Positions 16,490 to 25,495 of a stretch of 46,767 bases of DNA are shown in pieces. The stretch lies in contig CP136752.1 in NCBI GenBank assembly GCA_033471095.1, forward strand, positions 489,083 to 535,849, written 5' to 3'. How positions within the stretch are numbered: position 1 is the first letter of the stretch; each line of letters opens with the position of its first letter. This DNA is from Nitrosopumilaceae archaeon AB1(1). GTDB lineage: Archaea; Thermoproteota; Nitrososphaeria; Nitrososphaerales; Nitrosopumilaceae. Position numbers and translations under genes: made by a program. The notes below the pieces were generated by a model. That model was given only the letters and a program-made list of their open reading frames with translations. It searched no databases and had not been told where the DNA came from.

Positions 16490-17540
16490 TATCTTGTTGA
16501 GTCTCCTTTACAGATACTATGGAGTTATTTTTCAGAGTCTTCTCAAAGTGCTCATACAACCGTATTTTATTATCTATGCTAATCTTAGCTGCATACGTAC
16601 TACTTTCAAATCTCTTTAAAATAATTATAGTCTGAAGTGTAGCTAAAACCTTGTGCTTTTCCCTTTCCTCCTTTGAGAGAGTCTTGTTGTAAGTTTCTAC
16701 ACCGTATGGTACCATATGAAGTTTTTCTACTGTATCTAATAATTCTGAATACACATTTGTCCCAGTAGTTTCGCTCAAGTCATAGTATATAGGGGAGTAT
16801 TCTCTTTTTGGAAATTTTACTAGTTTGCCATTGAGCTTCTCATTAGGATATACGTCCTTGATAAATGATTCTGTGCGCCTTATCATTATGGCGTCAAGAA
16901 GTTGTTGGATTTTTTGTAGACCATTTCCTATACCTTCGTTTGCAGCCTTTCTCATATGTTGATACAGATTTGGTATTCCTATATTAGAAAAATAGGTATC
17001 ATCACCATTTGTAATTATTGATACCTGATAGTAGAGATCCATTATACTGTTGTTGATTGGTGTGGCAGATAGCAATATTGCGTCCTTTTTCTTTCCTGAC
17101 ATGAGTTTCATCAAGTTTATACGCCTGTTTGCGTTCTTTGAACGAAAGTTTTGTGATTCGTCTATTACCACCGTATCTATGTTTCTATACTTGTGCAACT
17201 CATCCTCAAATGTATCCCTCCCTAAACTTTCCATTGTTATTGTCTTTATGGTAATTCCTGCCGATTCCAATTTTACTTTCCACACTGACTCTAGCACTTG
17301 AGAAGGGGCAATCAAAAGTACCTTTTTGTTGTCCTGATGTCTCTTTTGTCTGATTATCTCTATTCCTATGTGGGTTTTGCCCAGTCCTGTCGAGTCTGCA
17401 ATTATCACACCTCTGTAATCATTAATTATGTGCATTGTGGTTATCACGGCATCTTTTTGGAATTTTGCAAGGTTTGCAAGCTTTGAGGAATCTGTCTCTG
17501 CCATTGCCATAAGCGATGGTTTGTATTTTTCAAATAACAT
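16452..17540 (-). CDS. SNF2-type helicase, N-terminal half
   Basis: The first RecA lobe of a SNF2-like ATPase. It has a Q-motif-like FQKDAV, Walker A ADSTGLGKTHIG, motif Ia VLLIAPSQVLESVW, Walker B VVIDESQNFRS and motif III LLSATPINNS. The ATG at 17540 follows the stop of the PLD gene after a single base, so translation is coupled. The frame ends shortly after 16480, where the C-terminal half continues in another frame. In DISARM and related systems SNF2 helicases act with methylases and PLD proteins against phage DNA. Here at least two members of the cluster are broken. Confidence 0.85.
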   Translation of the reverse strand: MLFEKYKPSLMAMAETDSSKLANLAKFQKDAVITTMHIINDYRGVIIADSTGLGKTHIGIEIIRQKRHQDNKKVLLIAPSQVLESVWKVKLESAGITIKTITMESLGRDTFEDELHKYRNIDTVVIDESQNFRSKNANRRINLMKLMSGKKKDAILLSATPINNSIMDLYYQVSIITNGDDTYFSNIGIPNLYQHMRKAANEGIGNGLQKIQQLLDAIMIRRTESFIKDVYPNEKLNGKLVKFPKREYSPIYYDLSETTGTNVYSELLDTVEKLHMVPYGVETYNKTLSKEEREKHKVLATLQTIIILKRFESSTYAAKISIDNKIRLYEHFEKTLKNNSIVSVKETQQDNGKMEEADRWRR

Positions 17541-17541
17541 T

Positions 17542-18204
17542 TTAATATATATCTGGTATGGATTTGGTGGTATCCCAAACTTCGATTGTTCTAACAGATT
17601 CGATTATCTCTTGTTTTGTATCTTTTGCATCAAACCACATTCTATTGAACCATTTGTATATTTTATCTAGTGACGCTGGTGTGTATATTGCAGCATTGAG
17701 CTCTCTATTGCCCTCAAATCCAGATTTTGTAAAATTACTAGATCCCACTAGCGCCATATCTTTTCCCAAAATGTAGCACTTTGCGTGATTGAATCTACGA
17801 TCGTTATGTCTTACTTGGATATTATTGCGTTTAAGCATCTTTACTAGACTGGAAGCGGAATTCATATTGTCCTGTGTAAATATAGCATCGTCTAAATTCT
17901 CTCCTAACGATTTTGTACTAAATGATTTCGTCTCGTCTGTTTTTATCTTTTTGCGATAGTCCTCAAATGTATTCAAAACTGGAGCACTGATCGCATCTTC
18001 ACCTAAAAGTAAACGTATGACAAAATCACTCTTCTCTGAGGCAGGTTCTAATGTATTGCGAATTAAGTCATAGCCACTTAATTCAAAGTAACCAGATGAT
18101 ATGTCAAGTGATTTGATCTTTGGAATGTTGAGATTGAGCGCATCTATCATATTTGTGCTGACGTTATCTACTATATCTGGACGATCTTTTCTATCATAGC
18201 TCAT
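17542..18204 (-). CDS. phospholipase D-like domain protein
   Basis: A 220-residue protein with a PLD-superfamily motif: H140-A-K142 followed by LVGSSNFTKSGFEGNRELN (G154, S155, N157). Such domains in defence clusters are usually nucleases. Only one HxK motif is present, so a dimer would be needed for a complete active site. The ATG overlaps the TAA of the methylase fragment (TAATG) and the stop is one base before the helicase ATG. This is the only apparently intact gene in its three-gene cluster. In many genomes the PLD domain is fused to the SNF2 helicase, which supports a joint function. Confidence 0.8.
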   Translation of the reverse strand: MSYDRKDRPDIVDNVSTNMIDALNLNIPKIKSLDISSGYFELSGYDLIRNTLEPASEKSDFVIRLLLGEDAISAPVLNTFEDYRKKIKTDETKSFSTKSLGENLDDAIFTQDNMNSASSLVKMLKRNNIQVRHNDRRFNHAKCYILGKDMALVGSSNFTKSGFEGNRELNAAIYTPASLDKIYKWFNRMWFDAKDTKQEIIESVRTIEVWDTTKSIPDIY

Positions 18205-18725
18205 TATATTTTCACTCCAATATTGTATTCTTTTACATATTCATTATAATGTTTTAGAACAATTTTACGCACCTCGCCAAAAAAGTTACGCATTATGGAC
18301 GTACTGTCACTCCAGTTAATCTCTTTAGCATCACTCATTGTAAAATCTTCACCAAGCTTGAACGAATTTATAACAATTTTATATTCATTTATATCCAATC
18401 CATACGCAAGAGCCACCAATGCATCAAGTTTGGCGGCGGTCTCGATTCTTTCTCTAGGAGAGAGTTGTTTGTTTTCAATTCTCAATGATTCTGCAAAACC
18501 TTCAAATTCAGAACTACCAATTGATAGTTTGGCAGAGAGATGAATTATTTCATCATCAAACTTTGTAACATTTGGAATTGGAAGTAATGGAAATACTGTA
18601 GATACATTTAATTGTGTTTTAGAACGCGCTATAAAATCAAAAATCATAGAATTAAAAATACCACATAAATATGCTATTTTTCTATTATACTGTGCATCGA
18701 TCTTTATCAGATCGTCTTTTTTCAA
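18204..18725 (-). CDS. Eco57I-like methylase/nuclease, fragment D (C-terminal specificity region)
   Basis: The last 173 residues of a large adenine-specific methylase, with the typical ending YLCGIFNSMIFDFIARSKTQLNVSTVFPLLPIP and a helical tail ending at the PLD gene. In this frame the reading extends upstream without a stop (IIPPHKFYTYSLRVL) to about 18770, where it joins fragment C after a one-base indel. ATG 18725 is thus not the natural start. Its TAA overlaps the PLD start codon. Confidence 0.75.
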   Translation of the reverse strand: MKKDDLIKIDAQYNRKIAYLCGIFNSMIFDFIARSKTQLNVSTVFPLLPIPNVTKFDDEIIHLSAKLSIGSSEFEGFAESLRIENKQLSPRERIETAAKLDALVALAYGLDINEYKIVINSFKLGEDFTMSDAKEINWSDSTSIMRNFFGEVRKIVLKHYNEYVKEYNIGVKI

Positions 18726-18756
18726 TATTAAAACACGTAATGAGTATGTATAAAAT

Positions 18757-19572
18757 TTATGTGGAGGAATTATAGTCTGTAATGACAGTTCTCATATTTG
18801 TGGGTGATGATATATTTCTAAATGCCAATCTGAATGAATCGTGGATTTCTTTGCATTGATCATCATAAACTCGTTTTTTTTGTTCATGTTGCAAGCCAGC
18901 AATTTTGTCTGCTGTAAATTCAGGCTTTGTATAGTTTGAAATAAATTGGTGTATATGTTTGCCTTCCAAAACAGGCCAACCTTTTCCATCATCTTGTAAC
19001 AAATTCGAATCATTAGTTTTATCAAATCCACGTGAAAGTGATATAGACCAATTACCATCTAGTCTAGAACCAACACATGGATTATCGGCAAATTTTGTTA
19101 ATAAATTCGTATATGCCGATCCAGTTTCATGAATCATAAGCTCATTTGGAGATATGAGTTCCATCTCAGTTTTAGAAACAATTCTAAATTTGTGTTTTTC
19201 TGATTCATCTCCTTGTAAAGTGGAAAGATTATGTAGATAAAATCCAGCAGGAAATATATCTGAACCAGTTACATTGCGAATAGTTAGCAGTACAAATCTA
19301 TAGCTGACTATGTATGGAAAATATTTTTTTTTATTCTCAAACACATAAAGTGATATAATATCTTTATCAAGAATTTTTTTACGAATATCGTATCCTCCAA
19401 GATTCGAAAGAAGTTGAGACGGAATCACCATTGATATTGATCCACCGGCAGTCATAAAATCCAAGGAACGTTCAAGAACAAGTTGCCACAGAATCTCTAT
19501 CCCCAACTCCTTGTAGTTTATATATTTTATAAAATAATGTTTTATCCACAAACATGTTTTTATGATTCTCAT
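18757..19572 (-). CDS. Eco57I-like methylase/nuclease, fragment C (post-catalytic region)
   Basis: From about 19490 the frame continues the methylase: LWQLVLERSLDFMTAGGSIS, MVIPSQLLSNLGGYDIRKKI, then target-recognition-like sequence (GWPVLEGKHIHQFISNYTKP). The first 25 residues from 19572 are an out-of-frame reading of fragment B and carry no meaning. It ends at a stop created by an indel at about 18770, just before fragment D. Confidence 0.75.
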   Translation of the reverse strand: MRIIKTCLWIKHYFIKYINYKELGIEILWQLVLERSLDFMTAGGSISMVIPSQLLSNLGGYDIRKKILDKDIISLYVFENKKKYFPYIVSYRFVLLTIRNVTGSDIFPAGFYLHNLSTLQGDESEKHKFRIVSKTEMELISPNELMIHETGSAYTNLLTKFADNPCVGSRLDGNWSISLSRGFDKTNDSNLLQDDGKGWPVLEGKHIHQFISNYTKPEFTADKIAGLQHEQKKRVYDDQCKEIHDSFRLAFRNISSPTNMRTVITDYNSST

Positions 19573-21541
19573 AAATTTTTTTAATAGATAAATTCTTGAG
19601 TAGATTTTTAATAATTTTATTTTTATCTTGTTTTGTTTTCAATGATTTAAAAGATGGATAGTGTGAAGTGAAAAATTCATCATCAGAATGTTTTACTTTA
19701 TCCCAAGGAGGATTTCCAACAATCAAATCAAATCCTCGCCTTGTATCAGTAAATGCATCCATCATCTCAAGCTCCCAATGAAAAAATTTGTAAATTTTAG
19801 ATAATTTTTGAACTTTTTTTCTTATTTTTGTTATGGAGTTATCTGTAGATAATTCATCATCAGTATTATTAGTAAATTGTTCTACGAATCTTTTGACATC
19901 ACGATTTTTTTTTGGTATTATATCCTTGTCAATTTTTGATGCTGTAAGCACATCCAGCATCATTTTGTGTGGTAACATCTCTTCTTCATATCTATTATGT
20001 TCATCTTCACTGAATTGAACCTGTTTCATTGTAACATCTGAACTACAACTTACTTTGGTTATTATCTCTCCAGTCATTTCAGTATTATCAATCCAGTTAT
20101 CTATGGTATGATTTTTCTCTGCCAAATCCTTCCGCCACATTCCTATTGTAGAATCTCCAATCTTTAGATGGTGGTTCATGTATGTTAGAGGAACTCCTAT
20201 TGCAAACGAGTCAAGCCATAAAGACAATCTTGCAAGTTCTACAGCAAGAGGGTTAATATCAACACCAAATATACATCGCTTCATTATTTTCCGTTTTAAT
20301 AAAACATCATCTTTAAGAAAGTTATAATCAAAAGTTATGCCCTTCTTCTTTTGTGTCTGAATTATTGTTTCTCTATCATGTTCGATGTCTTCGGCAAGCG
20401 GATGATCTCTGTATCTGTTTAAAATACCTGTTACCCATGTCGTTATTTGGTTTAATGCTTCCACCAAGAAATGACCGCTGCCCATTGATGGGTCAAGTAC
20501 TTGTAAATCAAGTAGTCTGTCTATGCAGACTTTACGATTTTTATCATTAGAATTTTTTTTGTAATTCTCTAAATCTTTTTTGATTTTATTTTCTCGTTCA
20601 TAAAGTATGGGATCAAGTCCTTGTTTTACTAGAAATTGTACAAATTCTTCTGGAGTATAATAGCTAGCAGAATTTTTTCTTGATGCTATTCCTCCCTTTG
20701 ATGCAAGATACAAATCATTTACCTTGTAAGAGTATGTAGATTCTTGCTTGGTTACAACCTCTCTTACCCCCTTTGAATCCTCTAACAACATTATGTCCTT
20801 GTCTGCCTGTTTTACACTAAACTCCATCAATGCCTCATAGATATTTCCAAGGTGTCTAACACCAAGACTAGCATAATCCATTGCATCACCATCTTTTTCA
20901 ACTAGTCCACGCATAGCAGGTACTATGAATTTGTTTTTGACACTTTGATTATCAATAGATGGATTGATCTTGAACAGTTCACCGTTGTACTCTGGAAGAT
21001 TATGTTCTACACTACCTTTGCGTATTCCAGTGAATAGCTTCAAAAGTGCACTCCAGCAGGAATCATCATTTGGCTCTTTTTCCATAGTATCAAATCTAGT
21101 TCGCAGATTCTGGAGTGATATGGGATGATATTTTGTATCGTTTACTGGTAACAGATCACGAGATTCAGCATATAACAGGAACCATATTCTATACATGATC
21201 TTCAATGATGTCTGCTTTGCATGTTCTAGATCTGCATCAGTATACTTCTTTTTTATATCATGATCTAACACACCTTTTATCAAATCAAGAAATATTCCAT
21301 CTGTTTGTAGTATTTTAGAGGACAGATCATCTTCAAGTTCCTGCGCATATGTCTTACCTTTCTCAAATATTACGTCAATGTCGATTTTTTTATCGTGTTT
21401 CACATACGAGTCTATACCAAATATTGCTACTAGATATTGTAATATGATATCGCGTTTAAGACCCAAATTTATCTCAAAATAATTTGTGGTGGGGGCCGAC
21501 ATTTTGTTTGTATAGAGTCGCCATTGCGTACCGTTTGTCAA
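19472..21541 (-). CDS. Eco57I-like methylase/nuclease, fragment B (N6-adenine methylase core)
   Basis: The central 689-residue piece holds the catalytic methylase domain: SYYTPEEFVQFLV (motif X), VLDPSMGSGHFLVEAL (motif I, about residue 350, SAM binding), FGVDINPLAVELARLSLWL (motif II) and the catalytic NPPWDK near 19705. The first codons (LTNGTQWRLYTNKMSAPTTN) are the end of the N-terminal nuclease-type domain, whose beginning is fragment A. Frame changes at about 21550 and 19490 separate it from fragments A and C. The full gene would run from about 22374 to 18204 and needs at least four frame corrections. Confidence 0.85.
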   Translation of the reverse strand: MTNGTQWRLYTNKMSAPTTNYFEINLGLKRDIILQYLVAIFGIDSYVKHDKKIDIDVIFEKGKTYAQELEDDLSSKILQTDGIFLDLIKGVLDHDIKKKYTDADLEHAKQTSLKIMYRIWFLLYAESRDLLPVNDTKYHPISLQNLRTRFDTMEKEPNDDSCWSALLKLFTGIRKGSVEHNLPEYNGELFKINPSIDNQSVKNKFIVPAMRGLVEKDGDAMDYASLGVRHLGNIYEALMEFSVKQADKDIMLLEDSKGVREVVTKQESTYSYKVNDLYLASKGGIASRKNSASYYTPEEFVQFLVKQGLDPILYERENKIKKDLENYKKNSNDKNRKVCIDRLLDLQVLDPSMGSGHFLVEALNQITTWVTGILNRYRDHPLAEDIEHDRETIIQTQKKKGITFDYNFLKDDVLLKRKIMKRCIFGVDINPLAVELARLSLWLDSFAIGVPLTYMNHHLKIGDSTIGMWRKDLAEKNHTIDNWIDNTEMTGEIITKVSCSSDVTMKQVQFSEDEHNRYEEEMLPHKMMLDVLTASKIDKDIIPKKNRDVKRFVEQFTNNTDDELSTDNSITKIRKKVQKLSKIYKFFHWELEMMDAFTDTRRGFDLIVGNPPWDKVKHSDDEFFTSHYPSFKSLKTKQDKNKIIKNLLKNLSIKKIYENHKNMFVDKTLFYKIYKLQGVGDRDSVATCS

Positions 21542-22232
21542 TATTACCCAAGGTGTGTTGTTTCAGCTCAGACACAGCCACATAACTTGGCGCTATATCA
21601 TCTTTGGTTTTTATCCCAAGATCTACATCTTTTTTAACTACAATGGTAACAAAATCGTTAATATGATAAACTCCACTAGCTCGTTTTTCTAGATTTTTCC
21701 AACCTAACAGATCTAAAATATCTTCCACAGAATTAATTCTCTTTGCAATCTCTGTTGCTTGTTCTTTTACATCTCGCCCAAGTTCATCAAATAATCGGTT
21801 TTTGATATAATGTGTCGAAAATACTCCTCTATTGTCAAAATCAGATTCGTGTGTAGGAATCATCTTTATGGCATTGCTCACACATCTTACCATCTCCATC
21901 TTACTAGTCGCCTTTGCAAATTTACATGAGTTTAGAATGGATGTCATCTGTTCGTATGTATTGGCGCTTTCAAGTTTTACTAAAAAACTATGTTCCAACG
22001 CCTTTAGAAACAGATTGTATGGTTTACCCTGTTTTGTTCTAAACAGCACTATGCATGAAGAGAGTTTAGATATGTATGAACGTGCTTCTACAATGTTTTT
22101 GGGACCATCTTCAATCAATATTATTTGAGTTGATGGAAAATCACTTGATTTTTTAAAATTAAACGCTGTCCAGTTTTTTGGAAACCCTTCCATCTTGATT
22201 TTTTCAATGTCTACACCCAATTGATCAAGCAT
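21474..22232 (-). CDS. Eco57I-like methylase/nuclease, fragment A (N-terminal domain)
   Basis: A 252-residue N-terminal piece ending in VAVSELKQHT before the frame switches to WVILTNGTQWRLY of fragment B, a hallmark join in type IIG and BREX-type enzymes. The fragment also continues upstream in the same frame (GGYLLSEQIQK) to about 22258. There another indel separates it from a probable true start at ATG 22374 (MLSIVKSISSLNRHMNDSVR). The domain should correspond to the restriction or accessory module. I could not identify a clean PD-(D/E)xK triad. Confidence 0.65.
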   Translation of the reverse strand: MLDQLGVDIEKIKMEGFPKNWTAFNFKKSSDFPSTQIILIEDGPKNIVEARSYISKLSSCIVLFRTKQGKPYNLFLKALEHSFLVKLESANTYEQMTSILNSCKFAKATSKMEMVRCVSNAIKMIPTHESDFDNRGVFSTHYIKNRLFDELGRDVKEQATEIAKRINSVEDILDLLGWKNLEKRASGVYHINDFVTIVVKKDVDLGIKTKDDIAPSYVAVSELKQHTLGNIDKRYAMATLYKQNVGPHHKLF

Positions 22233-22501
22233 TTTTTGGATCTGTTCAGATAAGAGATAGCCACCTCGTGTACTTGACTAATAAAAATCCTTGAACATTT
22301 TGTGAAGATTTCTCTCTTACAGAATCGTTCATGTGTCTATTCAAACTTGATATACTTTTCACAATAGATAGCATGGTTTTAGCAGATTATAGTGTTTTTA
22401 TTTTTTTAGTAATAGATTAATTAGTAGTGTGCGTAAATAAGTCTGTGGAAGAAATAACAGAACCATAAATGATATTAATTACTAATTAGATTATATATTA
22501 A

Positions 22502-22954
22502 TTGGGTAATGCATCTATAAAAAAATCTGATTTAATTCTTCTTTTACTTAATGGAGATAACAAATTTCCAATTGAGGGCATAACTAGATTTGAAAAATTA
22601 GTGTTTTTAACACAAATGGAAATTTTAAATAAATGGGACAATGTAAAAATCAAATTTAATTTTGAACCTGATAGATTTGGACCGCTCGCTACGGAAATTT
22701 ATGATGAGATTGATTTTCTAAAATCAGTTAAAATGATTAAGGAGACAGTGGGGAAATATGAGATTACGGATAAAGGAAAAAGATTTCTTGAAAAGAAAAC
22801 GTATGAACGAGTTCATGAAGATCTGATAAAACATATATCCGATCTTAAAGAAAAACATGGTAGAGAAAAATTAGATGATATTCTCAGATATGTGTATTCA
22901 AATTATCCTGATTTTACAATAAAATCACAAATACGTGATAGGGTGTTAAGATAG
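22502..22954 (+). CDS. winged-helix/Panacea-like protein, first gene of a five-gene operon
   Basis: A 150-residue protein. The N-terminal 90 residues look like a winged helix (LILLLLNGDNKFPIEGITRFEKLVFLT, then FNFEPDRFGPLATEIYDEID and YEITDKGKRFLE). The C-terminal ending LDDILRYVYSNYPDFTIKS is typical of SocA/Panacea-like antitoxin-related proteins. It may act as the regulator or antitoxin of the operon. It starts with TTG at 22502. The next gene starts 2 nt after its stop, so co-translation is likely. No frame disruption is seen, in contrast to the neighbouring cluster. Confidence 0.6.
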   Translation: MGNASIKKSDLILLLLNGDNKFPIEGITRFEKLVFLTQMEILNKWDNVKIKFNFEPDRFGPLATEIYDEIDFLKSVKMIKETVGKYEITDKGKRFLEKKTYERVHEDLIKHISDLKEKHGREKLDDILRYVYSNYPDFTIKSQIRDRVLR

Positions 22955-22956
22955 CA

Positions 22957-23511
22957 ATGCCATTAACTGAAACATACATCTTTGGAGTATTTGCTAGTGG
23001 ACTCATCATTTTTGGGTGTACTTTATTTAGAATGAAAGATGATAAACGAGATAAACTTGATGAAGACATTACAAAAACATATCAACACTTGAGAAATTAT
23101 ACGTTAAATCCTATTTTACAAGGAATTCTTAGTAGTACTAAAGGAAAATTTAAAACAGAAAAATTTTTTAAAACCCCAGAAGTCATAGAAAAATTAGAAC
23201 AATACCGAGTGCGTTTATTCAAATTTAATGAAGTTAGCAATAAGAAACAAATCATTATTCTATTATTGGAATTATCAACAAATACGTCTATAATACTTGG
23301 GATCATAACTTTTTTGTTTACTGCAACAAACGAACTTTTCATAAATTCTAAATATAATACATTTGGAATTGATATATTGTACATAGTATGTTTAAATGCA
23401 ATTGTTCTAGTGATTGGGTTAATTTTTATTACTAGTTTTATTCAACAATTTTTGTCTTTTAACTCTTCATTTAAATCTGAAATAAGGGAGCTAAATGGTG
23501 GTTTGGTATGA
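22957..23511 (+). CDS. three-helix membrane protein, second gene of the operon
   Basis: A 184-residue integral membrane protein of unknown family. Hydrophobic helices lie near residues 5-24 (YIFGVFASGLIIFGCTLF), 102-130 (IILGIITFLFTATNELF) and 140-165 (YIVCLNAIVLVIGLIFITSF). A charged cytoplasmic segment of about 75 residues sits between the first two. It overlaps the following nuclease gene by 4 nt. Membrane partners next to nucleases are common in abortive-infection modules, but nothing in this sequence proves pore formation. Confidence 0.65.
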   Translation: MPLTETYIFGVFASGLIIFGCTLFRMKDDKRDKLDEDITKTYQHLRNYTLNPILQGILSSTKGKFKTEKFFKTPEVIEKLEQYRVRLFKFNEVSNKKQIIILLLELSTNTSIILGIITFLFTATNELFINSKYNTFGIDILYIVCLNAIVLVIGLIFITSFIQQFLSFNSSFKSEIRELNGGLV

Positions 23512-23921
23512 GTATTAAAGAATTAGAATTGTACAAAAAGATTAAACATACAGGACCTTTTGCAAATGAGACTCTATATTATGAAATTCCAATAGGGGAT
23601 TGGTCATCTAGTAGAAAAAGAATTGATATAGTTGCTTTAAAAAATCAAAAATTAGTTTCAATTGAAGTAAAAATCAGTAATTGGAAAAAAGTTTTGCAGC
23701 AAGCTTATACAAATCTCTATGTTGCAGATTATTCTTATGTTGCTTTATGGCATAAAACAATGCCGAATGTAGATATATCGCTCTTTGAAAATCTTGGGAT
23801 TGGAATTTTAGAAATAAATGGTTCCTGTGAAAAAAAATTATCTGCAAAAAAATCAAAATTAGTTATTTCTAAACGTAGACGTTATGCAAAAAAACAATGT
23901 ACATTACAGGAGATGTCTTGA
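23508..23921 (+). CDS. PD-(D/E)xK nuclease-like protein
   Basis: A 137-residue compact protein with the order expected for PD-(D/E)xK nucleases. Conserved acidic residues lie near residues 21-26 (NETLYYEIPIG), followed by R-I-D40, then S-I-E53-V-K55, and a following helix with Q64/Q65 (VLQQAYTNLYVADYSYVALW). This matches the resolvase/restriction-like core. It overlaps the upstream membrane gene (ATGA) and abuts the next gene with no gap, so it is part of a coupled operon. The C-terminus is strongly basic (KRRRYAKK), suggesting nucleic-acid contact. Confidence 0.7.
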   Translation: MSIKELELYKKIKHTGPFANETLYYEIPIGDWSSSRKRIDIVALKNQKLVSIEVKISNWKKVLQQAYTNLYVADYSYVALWHKTMPNVDISLFENLGIGILEINGSCEKKLSAKKSKLVISKRRRYAKKQCTLQEMS

Positions 23922-25136
23922 TTGCCTGAATTAATGATACGAATTAACATTAGCCGAGAAATGGCATGGTTAGAAAATAGTAATTTGAGAAACTTTAACA
24001 TTGTTGTATCAAGTCATATTTTAGAAGGTCTGAAAAAAAGGATTACCAATATGCTTACAAAACTAAAAAAACCATACATTATTGATCCTCATACATACGT
24101 TTTTGGTGCTGATGTTGAAGATATTAGAGGAAAACGTTGGTTTCCAAAACTCATGGAAAACTATGGTTTAGATTTGATAGTTGAACCTGATTCTCTTAAT
24201 CTATCTCCAAATTTACTTATTGACAATAATCAACCAACAGATAATTTGAAAGAATTAGTTGAAAATGTTGTAACTTATCAAAGAACTACAGTTCAAGATA
24301 TTTATGATGAAATTTCTGAATTTGAAGAATTCGAAACTGAAAATACTGAATCTTTTGTTCTTAGACCTAAATGGATTATTCCACCATATTTTTTCTTAGA
24401 CGCAGGTGCTGAAGATTGGCTTACCGTAAATACTCACTCTATCAAATTGGCAATAGAAAATAGAGATGATAATGAAAAAATTTTTGCAGTGATAATGATT
24501 GATAGGGATCTATTGTCATATGAAGAAGATATTGATGAAATTATACAAAAATACAAAATCTCAGGCGTTGATGGATATATGATATGGTCTGCATACATGG
24601 ATGAAAATTTTGCAAAGAAAGAAGAGTTAGAACGTTTTCAAAAATTTGTTAGTAAACTTGCTAATAACAAAAAACCAATTTATAATATGTATGGGGGATT
24701 GTTTTCGTTTTTACTCAAAGAAAAAGGTATGACAGGATCCTCACATTCAATTTGTTATGGAGAACACAAAAGTCCATTTACTACTGGTGGTAGGGCTGCA
24801 ACCATTCGATTTTATCAAACATTTCTTCATTCAAAAGTACCATTTGCAAGAATTGCTGAAATTGAACGTGCGCTAGAATTAAAAAAATGTGATTGTAAAT
24901 ATTGTGACATAATCCATGATGTTGATAATAAAGGTGAACAAATGGAATTGGCAGGAAAGCATTTTCTTGTAAATCGAATTAAAGAATTAGAAGAAATTGA
25001 TTCTGATGGGATAGGAAAATTTCTTGCAAAATTAACACATGCAGCGAAACATGCTAATAAAAGGGATACAACTGGTGCATATTCTAACCTTTATGATCGA
25101 TTTACAACTTGGGAAGAGATTATCAACAAAATTTAA
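23922..25136 (+). CDS. large protein with TGT-like C-x-C-x2-C-H zinc site, function unknown
   Basis: A 404-residue intact gene, starting with TTG directly after the nuclease stop. The alternation of strands and helices (PYIIDPHTYVFG, KWIIPPYFFLDAG, IFAVIMIDRDLL, VDGYMIWSAYMDE, PIYNMYGGLFSFLL) suggests a TIM barrel. Near the C-terminus is C323-x-C325-x2-C328 followed by H347. This pattern resembles the zinc site of tRNA-guanine transglycosylases and the related DNA-modifying DpdA proteins. The barrel and zinc assignments are inference, since the catalytic Asp pair of TGT cannot be placed by eye. The gene is coupled to a zinc-finger gene (TAATG). Confidence 0.6.
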   Translation: MPELMIRINISREMAWLENSNLRNFNIVVSSHILEGLKKRITNMLTKLKKPYIIDPHTYVFGADVEDIRGKRWFPKLMENYGLDLIVEPDSLNLSPNLLIDNNQPTDNLKELVENVVTYQRTTVQDIYDEISEFEEFETENTESFVLRPKWIIPPYFFLDAGAEDWLTVNTHSIKLAIENRDDNEKIFAVIMIDRDLLSYEEDIDEIIQKYKISGVDGYMIWSAYMDENFAKKEELERFQKFVSKLANNKKPIYNMYGGLFSFLLKEKGMTGSSHSICYGEHKSPFTTGGRAATIRFYQTFLHSKVPFARIAEIERALELKKCDCKYCDIIHDVDNKGEQMELAGKHFLVNRIKELEEIDSDGIGKFLAKLTHAAKHANKRDTTGAYSNLYDRFTTWEEIINKI

Positions 25137-25495
25137 TGATTAAATTGAAATCAAAATTTAAATCTAAATGTTTTGGATGTAGTGAGTTTATTTATCCAGG
25201 AGATGAAATAATTCAAGCTGGAAGTGGAAGATGGATTCATGAACATTGCCCAGTAGTTGAAGATGGTGATTATCAAAATGATCCTCTCATAAGAAAAAAA
25301 TCTGAACAAATAAAACGTAGTTTACTTCATTCAAAAGTTGATAATGATAAGCCTAAAAAATGTCTTCATTGTGGAAATAAATCATTTTTGAAAAAAAGAC
25401 TTCATACTTTAACTTTAGGTGATAGAGAAACATTTTCTATTAAATTATTCATTTGTGACAAATGCTTCTTTGTCATGCAATTTATTGAAGAGTAA
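25136..25495 (+). CDS. two-zinc-site small protein, last gene of the operon
   Basis: A 119-residue protein starting at ATG 25136, which overlaps the previous TAA. The first site is C12-x2-C15 with H35-x-H37-C38 (KCFGCSEFIYPGDEI, RWIHEHC), a PARP-finger-like treble clef layout. The second is CLHCG with CDKC near the end (LFICDKCFFVMQFI). Such proteins usually bind nucleic acid or act as adaptors. A longer in-frame start at 25109 exists but would overlap the upstream gene by 28 nt and adds no motif. Confidence 0.65.
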   Translation: MIKLKSKFKSKCFGCSEFIYPGDEIIQAGSGRWIHEHCPVVEDGDYQNDPLIRKKSEQIKRSLLHSKVDNDKPKKCLHCGNKSFLKKRLHTLTLGDRETFSIKLFICDKCFFVMQFIEE

